Assembly (NCBI GenBank): GCA_003013855.2
Contig: PVNU02000853.1
Coordinates: 2,232,001 to 2,296,000, forward strand
Reading direction: 5' to 3'
DNA length: 64,000 bases
From: Liriodendron chinense
Lineage: Eukaryota > Streptophyta > Magnoliopsida > Magnoliales > Magnoliaceae
Made by a program: the position numbers and the translations under genes. Position 1 is the stretch's first letter, and each line of letters opens with the position of its first letter. Shown in pieces: positions 55,016-64,000 of the stretch. The notes beneath the pieces were generated by a model, which had not been told where the DNA came from, did no database searches, and saw only the letters and a list, made by a program, of their open reading frames with translations.

Positions 55016-55567
55016 ATGGGTGGTGCTTATGCATATCTTGTGGAAGATGAGATGCTGGATCATGGGATCCAAACTAATTGTGATTGGAATCATTCTATAT
55101 ATGATTATTTTCCTAAGACTCAATCTACTTCTAATACTCCCCCATGTAAGACATTGCGAGATTACCGAAATAAGAACAATATGCATAACTTTTCATCGGG
55201 TGAGACAATGGGAGAGTATTGGAAAGAGATGAATAATGTTCCACCGGTTAGGACAATGCATGATCACTTGTATGGCTACACATATCAACAATCATCTAAA
55301 AGCCCAACATATGACGTGCATAATCCAAATTGGTGGGAGCATCAAAATTTCAACTTGGAAGATGAACCAATCATGGATGCCAAAAATTATCCTCAAGAGT
55401 TTCTTTCTCATGAGCCGAAACCGCTACGAATTCTTGAGGATACGCTGCGAGAGTTTATGAAAATAACTGAGCAATGCATACAAAAACTCTCGCCAACCTC
55501 TCAAAATCAGGAACTCGACATTGGGAACACCGAATCATTCTCCAACAATGAGGATGAGGCTATCTAA
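55016..55567 (+). CDS. Hydrophilic protein of the non-autonomous element, with gag-N-terminus-like motifs
   Basis: 183 codons, uninterrupted; the only long open frame in this element. The first residues come from a GTG-type or upstream start near 55016 (an in-frame ATG is at the same place, atgggtggtgc). It contains PPCKTLRDYRNKN and EMNNVPPVRTMHDHLYGYT. The latter resembles ELHNVPPMRPLRDYLQPAH at the start of the Athila-like gag at 34379. The rest is rich in Asn, Glu, Pro and Trp with no known domain. Further broken frames (55894-56139 and 56148-56615) may be its continuation. Function unknown; possibly a leftover or mimic of the gag N-terminus. Confidence 0.5.
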   Translation: MGGAYAYLVEDEMLDHGIQTNCDWNHSIYDYFPKTQSTSNTPPCKTLRDYRNKNNMHNFSSGETMGEYWKEMNNVPPVRTMHDHLYGYTYQQSSKSPTYDVHNPNWWEHQNFNLEDEPIMDAKNYPQEFLSHEPKPLRILEDTLREFMKITEQCIQKLSPTSQNQELDIGNTESFSNNEDEAI

Positions 55568-55569
55568 GC

Positions 55570-57736
55570 CCAACCCTCTTCCGATTTGATGACTAAACTT
55601 TTAGGGGATGTAGATCTCAGTGATCTCAACATTACTATCGATTATGGTGAATCAATTATCTCTTTTAGATACTCCGATTTGAATGATGAAGAGATTTTAA
55701 TGACGGTTGACGAACCCAACGAAGCTACAAATCTAAAAGTGATAGTATAATTAACTACAATGAGGGTTTAATGGATGAGTGTGAGTCCATGATTTCTTCT
55801 TCCAAAGGGCCGAATGTTTATGAGTCGTCGGAAGATATTCTTGCTGGAGAGATGGCCGAAGTCGATCTTTTTTAGTCCTTCCACCAAAAACACATGCCAA
55901 ATTCTATTGTGGAAGAACTACCTTGGGTTGAAAATTCTGTTTCTTTGGATGACAGGGTGGCACAATCTGAAATTTCAAACAATCAATTTATGAGTGATAT
56001 TGTACCTTCCACCAACCCCGACGAACTTTATATGGAAAACCTTCTCTCTAAAGAAGAGAATCCCTTACCATTAAAACAGACTCTATTCAATCACTTAGGG
56101 AGAAAGAGGACCATTCATCCGACTCTCTCGATTTCCTAGAGGAATGCATGACCCACCCCTATGATCTGGATGATGAGATGATTATTGAGTTGGACATTTT
56201 ATTAGACAAGATGTCGGTGCTTGAAGAACACCATTCCACTGATTTACACTCTTTACCATTAATTGTGGAAACACCGTGCAATTCTGAATTTGTGGAGGAG
56301 ATAACCCAAACTAAAGAATACTTAATGAATGTCTCTCCACCATCATGGGTTCTTCAACCCATTGAAAATTCTGATTGGGAGGACTCGTTTTTAATAAATC
56401 ACAACCCAATTCAGAATTTGAGGAGATATCTTTTTACTACTCTTATCTCCTCCTTACATGCATGTGGTGCAAACTATGATTGGACCTTAATGAAGAAACA
56501 CACCCTTATGTACATTCGAGCAGGACTTTGGATGGTCCTCATGAGAAACCTATTGAAATTCATGAAGATCCTGCTCAAATTTGATCATGTAGTCGATCGG
56601 ACTAATCAAAGGTAGGTAGGTAGGTTAGGATTTCTTTTCTGCATTTATGATTGAATAAGTCTCGTCGAGACAATGGAAGATGCTAAAATTGATTAACTTG
56701 TTACCTCAGGTACTCTCTTTTTTACCCTCCTTTGTTTTATGTCATTGTTCTCATGCCATGCATATTGCATATCTTATTACATTGAGGACAATGTAAGATT
56801 TTGGTTGAGGGGTGAGATTCCTTAGATGAATCTACTAGCTTTTATGACATTTCAAACAATTATGTATAAATTTTTTGATTTTTCTGAAAATTCAAAACTC
56901 TGTTAGAAAATTTTGTTTCTATGTGTTCGGGATGGTGTAAGTAAAAGAAAAAGAGATACAAAGTGAGTGATGTTGAGCATCTTGAACCATCTCTAAGATA
57001 ATGATTTCTATGTGAGTTCCCCTATTGTTATGATTGATAGAAATTTTGAACACTTTTACACTTAATCCACATCACACGATTCTCATGGTTTGAGGGGATT
57101 ATGTAGAATTGTGGATTGTTTAGGTTTGGATATGAGGTGTTGAGAAACCAAGCCATGGTACTTTGTCCATCATTGTCCATGGGAAAATAACGAAAGATAT
57201 GGATTTCTAAAAATCCTATCTAAGGTATATGAAAAGGAAAGGAAGGATGAAAATATAGGAATGATTGAAAATATGGTGGAAAATTTCGAAAAGGGCTACC
57301 TATTACCAACCGGGGAATGGTCTGCTCATAACCAAAGTCGAAAATTGGAAGTAGTGTGAAAGTTGTTGGAAGGACGGTAAGACAAATTCCTGTCAAAGGC
57401 TTGTTGTTGATCTAGACACCTTTAGATCATTAATCTAGCTAATTTATGAAGAAGATGATCCCGGAAATCCATGAGATGAGCATTCACTGAGCACACTAGG
57501 TTAACTTGTTTGAATCCTTCTATTTATCAATCAATCAGTGGGAATTCCATATAAGCACTTGTTATGTTCTGAGAGGCTTAAGGTTTTAACTCTATCACTA
57601 AGTATTTTTAATTTTTGCACTTACATGTCTTTGAGTGTATAGAAGCATAGTTTCTGAAGGAGAGTTGGGTTTTGGAGAAGCGAACATATTTCACACATGT
57701 TTTGCTTAGGACTAGCAAAATGCTGGATGGGGGGTG
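55570..57736 (+). other. Remaining internal region of the non-autonomous element
   Basis: 55894-56139 and 56148-56615 are acidic open frames (DDEMIIELDILLDKM and similar) that look like decayed parts of the preceding frame. From about 56620 the sequence is non-coding and shares ordered blocks with 28626-29530 of the Athila-like element. The polypurine tract ends at 57736. Confidence 0.6.
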
Positions 57737-59287
57737 TATTGAGCACGTAAATGTATATATTCTAACCCCATTTCATCACTAACTATGCATGATTTTCAAG
57801 CTTAAAGACTATTCTAATGCATGGTTTTGTGATTGTAGGAATGAGAAAGAGTTTTCGTCGATTGGAGGCTTAAAAGCCTTTCTTACATACATTGAATGTC
57901 AAAGGAATGAAGGACCAAAGGTGGGCCAAAGAAGAACTAAAAAAGGAAGAAGAAAGAAGGAAAGAAGAGAGAGAAAGAGATAAACTAAAATGAGCTCTGA
58001 CTGGTCTTGACCTGGTCGGCCAAGGAGGCCATGATCGGTCTTGACCGGTTGGCCATCATCAAGAATCACTCCAGCAGTTGCTGGAGGTCGCTGTACAGAA
58101 GCCTTGCACAAGTCTAACTGGTCTAGACCAGTGGGGCATCAGGTCGGGCACCCTTCTAGACTCTCTTAACTTCTGTTAGACCGGTCAAGACCGATCGGCC
58201 AACAGGTAGCCAGTGTAATTTGCTGAAATTCAGCAACTTCTTCAGCAAGTCCGAGCTTTGTGCACAAGTGCATAAGTGTTGCGCAAATCTGGAAGATTTT
58301 GAGGCAGTAGAGCCTCTCCACTATAAAAGGGCACCTATGGATCGTAACTAAGGCATCCTAAAAGAGATCTATAAAAGTAAGGACATAGGGAGCAAGGAGT
58401 TCAAGTTATAAGAGGCTTCCTAGCCTCCTCCATCTAGTTTTTCTTCCTTTTCTTAGTTTTAGTTCTAGTTTTTAATATACTTTTTATTAGTTAATCTCTT
58501 AGCCAGAGCTAAGAGGTGAACCTTATAATTTTCTTAGATTGTCTAATTCATTTTTTAGGTTTCAAGTTTGAATTTAATGTTGAACAATAGTTTTGCTTAA
58601 GTTTGAATAAAGTTCTAAGTAGTTTTTCTTAAGCTTATGATGACTCATGGATGTTTGGAAGAATTACATTAGTTTCTTAATTGTTTTGCAAAGATCTAAA
58701 CTTATACGCTCCGAGGAATTGGATTCAAGACGCTCTAGAACTTGGATCTTCATGTGGAAACTTCAAACCAAAGTTCTATCTTTTTCAGAAATTCTGAAAT
58801 ATGTATGGATTGTTTATGTGATTTAAATGAAGTTCAAATCATGGTATAATTATGCTTTGTGACAGAGTTTAATATTATCATAGTTGTGATCTTAACCTAT
58901 TGGAACTAGGATTGACCTATGCAATTGATTGTGCTCAAGTCCTAACTTGAATTGAGGGAATCATGTATATGAATCATACATATGACAGATTGTTTGTTAT
59001 AACCACTCTATCTTCCAGCTAGATAGGATTTGATTTCGATTCTAGTTGTGTAATTGAGAAACCTATGCGAATTATACATCAAAGATAGCTATAAGTAGAT
59101 CCTTGATGCTCTAGTTCTCCTTATTATCAGATTTTTCTATTTCATGTTTAAAAACTGATTTCACAAACCTCTGTTAGATTTTAGTTATTAGGATAGTTCG
59201 AATTATTTACTTCGTTCCCTGTGAATCGACTTCGGTCTTACCGAGATTATTACTACATCGTAGCCTTGCACTTGAGGCGAGCGAACA
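57737..59287 (+). repeat. 3' LTR of the non-autonomous Athila-like element
   Basis: 1551 bp, begins TATTGAGCACG (TG changed to TA), ends GAGCGAACA. About 40 bp near 58885-58930 (ttaacctattggaactagg) are missing from the 5' LTR. Confidence 0.9.
57998..58329 (+). promoter_or_regulatory. U3 promoter: CCGACCGGTC array plus TATA box
   Basis: ctggtcttgacctggtcggcc, gatcggtcttgaccggttggcc, tggtctagaccagtgg and gaccggtcaagaccgatcggcc lie upstream of TATA ctataaaagg (58321-58330). Better preserved than in the 5' LTR. Confidence 0.6.
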
Positions 59288-59742
59288 AGAGATCAAGTTC
59301 ATCTCCATTAGAGCTTTGAATGCTCAATCTTGTGATAAATCATAAGGGATTATGACTTGAATCTACTAAGATTAGAGAGCATATTAAAATGGATTTGTGG
59401 TGGCTCCTAATGCTCTAAAAACCCACCAAACTGCCTAAGAGTTGAATGCCCTATATAAGGAGTTGAAGCTCCAACGGTAAAAAAAATGTAGAAAATGGCT
59501 TTGCTAATGGGATCGAATGACCTTCGATGGGATCGACATCCCATTCAATGGCATTGAAGAACTGTCTAGAGAGTTCAAAAGGTTTCTAGACAGTCTGTTC
59601 GACGACATAGAACATGCCTTCGATGGTATTGAAAGATGCTCTTCGATAGGATCGAAGAAGTCTCTAGAGAGTTCAGACAGTTGCTGGACACATGTTCGAT
59701 GGCATCGAGTAGGGCTTCAATGGGATCAATGTCTTATCGAAG
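59288..59742 (-). repeat. 5' LTR of the SIRE-like element, second part, truncated
   Basis: Collinear with about 49675-50110 of the 3' LTR, including TATA (59451-59458) and the TTCGATGGGATCGAA array (59503-59742). It stops at 59742, where copia RT sequence begins, so the LTR's 5' end is lost. Confidence 0.8.
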
Positions 59743-60560
59743 AAAGGCCGTCTTAACATCTAGTTGCTCTGGATGTAAGTCCTCTGTAACCACTATACTC
59801 AAGACCGTGTGAATCATAGACATTTTCACCATCAGTGAAAATATCTCAATGAAGTCGATACCTACCTTTTACTGGAACCCTTTTACTACCAATCTGGCCT
59901 TATACCACTTCGTACGGTCGTGCTCCTCTTTCAGCATGTAAACCCACTTGTTATGAAGAGTTTTCTTCCCCTTGGGTAGAGTAACGAGATCCCATGTATG
60001 ATTGGACTCAAGGGAGTCCATCTCCTCATCTATAGCATGCCCTCACTTAACCCAGGTATGCAGTTGCAACACCTCTTCAAAATATTCTGGTTCACCATTA
60101 TCTGTTAGTAGTAGATAATGTAAAGAGGGTGAGTATCAGACACTGGGTCTTCTCTCCCGAGTAGACCTCCTCAATATCGGTGTCTGCAGTTTTGTCTCAT
60201 CATGCTCCTGTGCATGTTCACCCTATGGCACTGCAACACATGTGTCCGGTAACTCTTTAAATTCTGCATATTCCTTCTCATCGGCCTTGTTCTTTATCTA
60301 CTGCAAATTGTCTTTATGCATCACTTTCATTGAATACTACGTACTTGCTTCTTATGGATTTTCGGTTCTCTGCATCCCAAAACAGGTAACCAAAATCATG
60401 TTGCCTGTACCCAATAAATGTGCACCTCCTAGACTTTGCATCTAGCTTATTCCTGTACTCTGCATCAATGTGAACATATGAAATGTAGCCGAACACTTTG
60501 GATGTGCAAGGCTTATTTCTTTTCCAGTCAACACCTCCTTTGGCAAACCTCCATCCAATG
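59743..60560 (-). pseudogene. copia RT N-terminal part
   Basis: Corresponds to about 39895-40700. The segment 60314-60496 reads GYISYVHIDAEYRNKLDAKSRRCTFIGY and YLFWDAENRKSIRSKYVVFNE, the conserved pre-RT segment of copia polyproteins. It ends abruptly at 59743 next to the SIRE-like LTR. Confidence 0.85.
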
Positions 60561-60612
60561 GTGTTGGGGGACTTTTATTAATAAGATAGACGGAGGTATT
60601 CACAACATCTGC

Positions 60613-61440
60613 TCAAAACGTCTTGGACAACCCTACATGCAACATCATGCTCCTAACGCGCTCAAGGATAGTCCTGTTAATGCGCTCAGCCACACCGTTC
60701 TGTTGCGGTGTCCTTGGAACCATTTTCTGATGTTTGATTCCCTGTGCTACACAATACTCTTCAAACCGCTTATCACAATATTCTCCCCCATTATCATATC
60801 CGAAACACTTTACTATTTTACCCGCCTCATTTTCTACCAGAACCTTCCACTTCTTAAATACATCAAATATTTTATATTTATGCTTTAAGAAGTAAACCCA
60901 TAGTTTCCTGCTAGTATCATCAATAAAAGTGGCAAAATAACGTGATCCACCAAAAGATGATACATATGTTGGTCCCCACATGTCAGTGTGCACAAGCTCC
61001 AGTAGATGCATCTTTGGAGCACGTCCTATCTTTTTGAAGATTACCCTCTTTTGCTTGCCTTACACACAGTCTTCGTAGAAGTCCAAGTCGATATACTTTA
61101 AGCCTAGTAGCTTTCCCTTTGATAGCATCACCTTCATCCCTTTCTTACTCATATGGCCCAGCCTCTGATGCCATAGCTGCCCATTCACTTCAGTTGATGC
61201 GACTGCGAGTGAACTATATGAATTGGAAGCCATGTAAAAAGTACCTTCCTTTTTGCCTCGAGCTATCATGAAGGCACCCTTCGTGACCTTCCATGAATCT
61301 CCTATGAATGTCGTCACATGTTCAGTATCGGCGAACTGCCCCACTGAGATCAAGTTTCTTCTCAGGTTTGGAACATGTCGAACATCCTTCAACTTCAAGA
61401 TTGTCCTGTCTTTCTAACTTATCTGAACATCTCACTTACC
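60613..61440 (-). pseudogene. copia integrase and pre-integrase
   Basis: Pre-integrase: QLWHQRLGHMSKKGMKVML. Integrase: LVHTDMWGPTYVSSFGG, FIDDTSRKLWVYFL, FGYDNGGEYCDKRFEEYC, and TPQQNGVAERINRTILE. The catalytic D, D and E positions can be found, although the R-S before the second Asp has become G-Y. Stops lie between the two parts (about 61012-61060). Confidence 0.9.
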
Positions 61441-62074
61441 AACAATACTGCACGGCTCATCATCTGTAACGCCCCTAAAATTCGACACTTGAGTATATAA
61501 CCCAAATCTCGAAATTAAGGGTGTTATGAATGAAACCTTCAAAATCACAACTGAAACTTTTATCCTTTCCATTCACAAGGTACCAAATATATGGAATAAA
61601 AATAAACCAACTTTGAAAATTAAACTATAATCAACGTGTCTATGAAATTGTTCCAAACTGTCTAAACTAATGGCCATCTAATGGGCCTTATTACATCAAT
61701 GCTTTCAAACCAAAAATCAAATAACTAATTCAAATAAAAATCTTCTAGAGTATTCCCTCATCTGGAACTGCTTCTTCGAAGTCTTCTAAATCATCACTTG
61801 TCACTACGGTTAATCGCATAACACTGCGTCAGCTATAAAAGCCGGTGAGCATTCTCATATAGTTTAACACATGTAATTCGACATAGAAAATCACTTAACC
61901 CTTAAAGTACAAATCCTTACAAATCTAATAGTAAATTCATCAACCCAAAAATCTCTTAAACATGCACATGATGCATGGAATGCAAGTATGCTTCACCAAT
62001 CTCAATACGGTTATTAGTAGAACATCCAAGGCCAGTTTATAGTCGGGCCTACACTGTCTCATAATTGCAGAGTT

Positions 62075-62315
62075 GGTCTCTTGTACACACCAGGGAACTC
62101 ACCCAACCTGCCAAAATCATCTGATATCCACCGGGTACGTTAGTATGGTATCTTGCACACACCAGGGAGCTCAACCAACCCGTCCACAATCGATGGACTA
62201 TCAGAAGGGTATGTTGCACACACAGGGCGCTCAACCAAGGACTGTTGCACACACTTGGGCGCTCACCCAAACAATCATTAATGGGTCTATTGCACACACC
62301 AGGGTGCTCACCCTA
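62075..62315. repeat. Degenerate tandem repeat in the Tekay-like LTR
   Basis: Five copies of a (t)tgcacacaccaggg(a/c)gctcacccaa-like core, each separated by a short variable tail (tccaccgggtacg, atcgatggactatc, caatcattaatggg). Confidence 0.75.
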
Positions 62316-62631
62316 CGGTAATAACTGGAGTTCACAAATCGTGCTATGCATGAACTAAGTCAACACTCCAAAACATCTTTCCAAGATAATTTAAAAATAA
62401 GCTCACACATGTACCACCTTAATCGGGTATCAAATTCACAAAACAAAACAAAAGAAAATATAATTTACAAACAAGCAGATATAATTGATATAATTCAATT
62501 ATTCACAAATCTAACCAAACAAAACCACGTTTAAACTTCTAAAACGAGAGAAGAAAGTATTAACATAGGGACTCCAAAATTAAAAAAAAATCCTAAGCTA
62601 GAATTACAGTAAAAAAAAAGAGAGAAAACTC

Positions 62632-62870
62632 ACTCTTTCTTTCCTTCTTTCCTTCTTCTTTCTCTTCTTCTCCTTCTTCTTCTTCTTCTTCTTTCTCCTT
62701 CTCTCCTTACTGCTGGAAGATTGCCCCAGCAATAGGAGCAGCAAGCAGCACTCGAAAAACTCCCCCTACGATCACTCTCTCTCTCTTCTCTCTCTTTCAC
62801 TCTCTCTCTAACGTCTCCCCTCTCTCTCTCTCTAACGTCTCCCTCTCTCTCTCTCTACGTTTTTTTGGGG
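62632..62870. repeat. Polypyrimidine low-complexity tract
   Basis: ctttctttcc, ttcttctcc and ctctctct runs, with a duplicated ctctctctctctaacgtctcc block (about 62808-62860). Confidence 0.9.
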
Positions 62871-63319
62871 AGAGGGAAGCCAAGTATGGCTTCTTATATC
62901 TTACTAATATGCCAGGGGTAGTGCTTTGCGGACGGAAGAACCGAACCTACGTTTTTGAGTTTGAGTGGGAGAAGGAAAAATCAAGATTTCGGATCTCCCT
63001 CTACATCAACACTTGGCATCATGTAATCCGTTAAGATCGTAGGTGGGTCCCACGCAAACAATCCTTTCAAGTTTCAGGGACCTATGCGTAGTATCGGCCC
63101 CGATCTTGCACGTTCTAATTCGTTTAGTCCTAAGTTTCAGTGGATTTTGCGGCCCACTCAAGTCACTGTTCACTAAGATAATTCCTTCCCCTAGTAGACC
63201 CAAGTGATGGCTACTCAATGGGCGGAGTGGATATACGGATGGGGCCCACAGCGATGGACGGTGTGATCCGCTGAACGAAACAGCGGACGCTGCTGTTGCA
63301 GCGTCCGGGCGAAGAAGAC

Positions 63320-63395
63320 GCCCGATCCTTTGCTGTACGCGGTCAACGCGTGTTGACCGACGCGTCTAACGTGCACGCTGTGCACGTGGGACCCA
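63320..63395. repeat. CpG-rich inverted repeats in the Tekay-like LTR
   Basis: ggtcaacgcgtgttgacc (63341-63358) is an almost perfect palindrome, followed by gacgcgtc and cgtgcac...gtgcacg. No TATA box was seen directly downstream. Confidence 0.6.
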
Positions 63396-63864
63396 CAGTG
63401 ATGTGTATGAAAAATCTACTCCGACCACTATGTAGGCCACGTGATTTTAGGGTATGGCACAAAATTTGGTGCAGTTCTGAGTTTAGATGGTCCACTTATG
63501 GCCCGATTTCTGATTAGGGTACTTGTAGGATGATCGGAGGGCTGAAATTTGACGTGTATGGTTAGATTAGGTCCCTAAACTATTATATGAAGTTTTACAT
63601 GAAACGGATCATCAGAAACTGGTACACTTAAAATCGTCTATATGGATTAAGTTTAATCAATGATATTTTTTTGTATTTATGGTGAGTTTTGATAAACCTA
63701 CCACTTCTACACTGATCTAGGGCTTGTGTTGAGCAAATTTAGTAAAGAATCCTACATGAATTTCCTACAATTTATTAATTTATAATAATCCACATAATTT
63801 ATTAATTAATTAACTGATTTGTTAATTTAATTATTTTTGAAAACTTGGGGTATTACATTATCAC

Positions 63865-64000
63865 CCAGGTAAACTCTTCCGAATTCACCTGACACATAAT
63901 CACGAAGAACGTCTTTCGACGAAGTGGCATGAAACGAAGCACCCAAGTTTATAACCCAGACTCATTTCGTGCATCAAGAGATAAGATCAACACTTCTGTA
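63865..64000 (-). pseudogene. copia protease region, continued
   Basis: Matches about 41620-41755 on the minus strand: the DARNES(G)..WV segment before the protease active site and FERFYLGDDE-like sequence. Runs off the window. Confidence 0.75.

Larger units (their letters stand above)
53261..59287 (+). mobile_element. Non-autonomous Athila-like element
   Basis: 5' LTR 53261-54730, primer site 54737-54754 (tRNA-Asp type), internal region 54731-57736, polypurine tract gctggatggggggtg, 3' LTR 57737-59287. It sits inside the SIRE-like 5' LTR: the sequence before 53261 (..ctaactcattagagg) and after 59287 (gatcaagttcatctccattag) is contiguous in the intact LTR at about 49665-49690. Flanks agatg / agagatc suggest a shifted or mutated duplication. 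The interior encodes no gag core, protease, RT or integrase, only a hydrophilic frame. Confidence 0.85.
48582..59742 (-). mobile_element. SIRE-like Ty1/copia element, gag-only, 5' LTR truncated
   Basis: 3' LTR 48582-50464. The internal region is 50465-52178 with a gag remnant. The 5' LTR is 52179-53260 plus 59288-59742, split by the Athila-like element and lacking its last 350-400 bp at the junction with a copia pol fragment. A PPT-like run (minus: aaatggggagat) directly precedes the 3' LTR. Further runs of ctccccc...tttgtcaacaattaa at 50710-50795 match the purine-rich tail typical of SIRE elements. No protease, integrase or RT is present. Confidence 0.82.
61464..63859 (+). mobile_element. 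Tekay/Del-type LTR inserted in the copia element
   Basis: Begins TGTAACGCCCC and ends GGGGTATTACA, the ends typical of Tekay/Del LTRs. The host copia sequence (..ggctcatcat / cacccaggtaaa..) is contiguous at about 41610-41635, which acts as the empty site. TCATC (61459-61463) against TTATC (63860-63864) is the likely duplication. No primer site or internal region, so a solo LTR of 2396 bp. Confidence 0.85.
59743..64000 (-). mobile_element. Second Tork-like copia element, partial
   Basis: Minus-strand pol sequence closely related to 39900-41700 (same order, high similarity): RT start, integrase, pre-integrase, and after the insertion at 61464-63859 the protease/gag joint. The left end is broken inside RT (no RNase H, no LTR) and the right end runs off the window. 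Confidence 0.88.

Overview
The window is nuclear DNA of a flowering plant. It holds spliced exons of a plant-type OSCA/CSC1 mechanosensitive channel, LTR retrotransposons using tRNA-iMet and tRNA-Asp primer sites, a tRNA-derived SINE, and many MITEs. Frequent 'gtgggccccac'-type intronic repeats remind me of magnoliid genomes, but that is only an impression. No RNA gene, bacterial gene or virus is seen.

Layout. 1-1986: part of a SIRE-like (Ty1/copia) LTR inserted into a remnant of an Athila-like (Ty3/gypsy) LTR. 2566-11463: the last four exons (about 344 residues) of an OSCA1-type channel on the + strand; the first exons lie left of the window. Its introns carry MITEs of several superfamilies, a 303-bp TRIM with perfect LTR/PBS/TSD structure, and microsatellites. 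A PIF-like MITE with a SINE inside it follows the stop codon. 12.7-16.7 kb: intergenic DNA with two more MITEs, one a hAT type with a perfect 8-bp TSD.

16.7-45.6 kb is a nested stack. The outermost element is a decayed Ty1/copia element (gag at 16.7 kb and 37.9 kb, integrase at 44.2-45.2 kb, + strand). A Del/Tekay-like Ty3 element with LTRs of about 4.2-4.4 kb (17011-37874) sits in its gag. That element's 5' LTR contains a SIRE-like LTR (18485-20369). Its 3' LTR contains an Athila-like element (27027-36422, - strand, perfect ATGTA duplication) coding only for gag and protease, which itself contains another LTR. A Tork-like copia element with gag to RNase H (37951-43279, - strand) follows within the same stack.

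47.1-64 kb is a second stack. A truncated copy of the Del-like LTR is interrupted by a gag-only SIRE-like element (48582-59742). That element's 5' LTR is interrupted by a non-autonomous Athila-like element (53261-59287). Then comes a second Tork-like copia element, interrupted by a Tekay-like LTR (61464-63859).

Most notable observation: in at least three otherwise unrelated LTR families (SIRE-like, Athila-like, Tork-like), the stretch just upstream of the LTR TATA box holds an array of short, CpG-containing inverted repeats. Four motif types occur (arms CCGACCGGTC, GCGAT/ATCGC, TCGGGC/GCCCGA, TTCGAT/ATCGAA). Motif type does not follow phylogeny: the same motif occurs in Ty1 and Ty3 LTRs, and closely related LTRs carry different motifs. 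The arrays also share a linker resembling CTGTCCAG.
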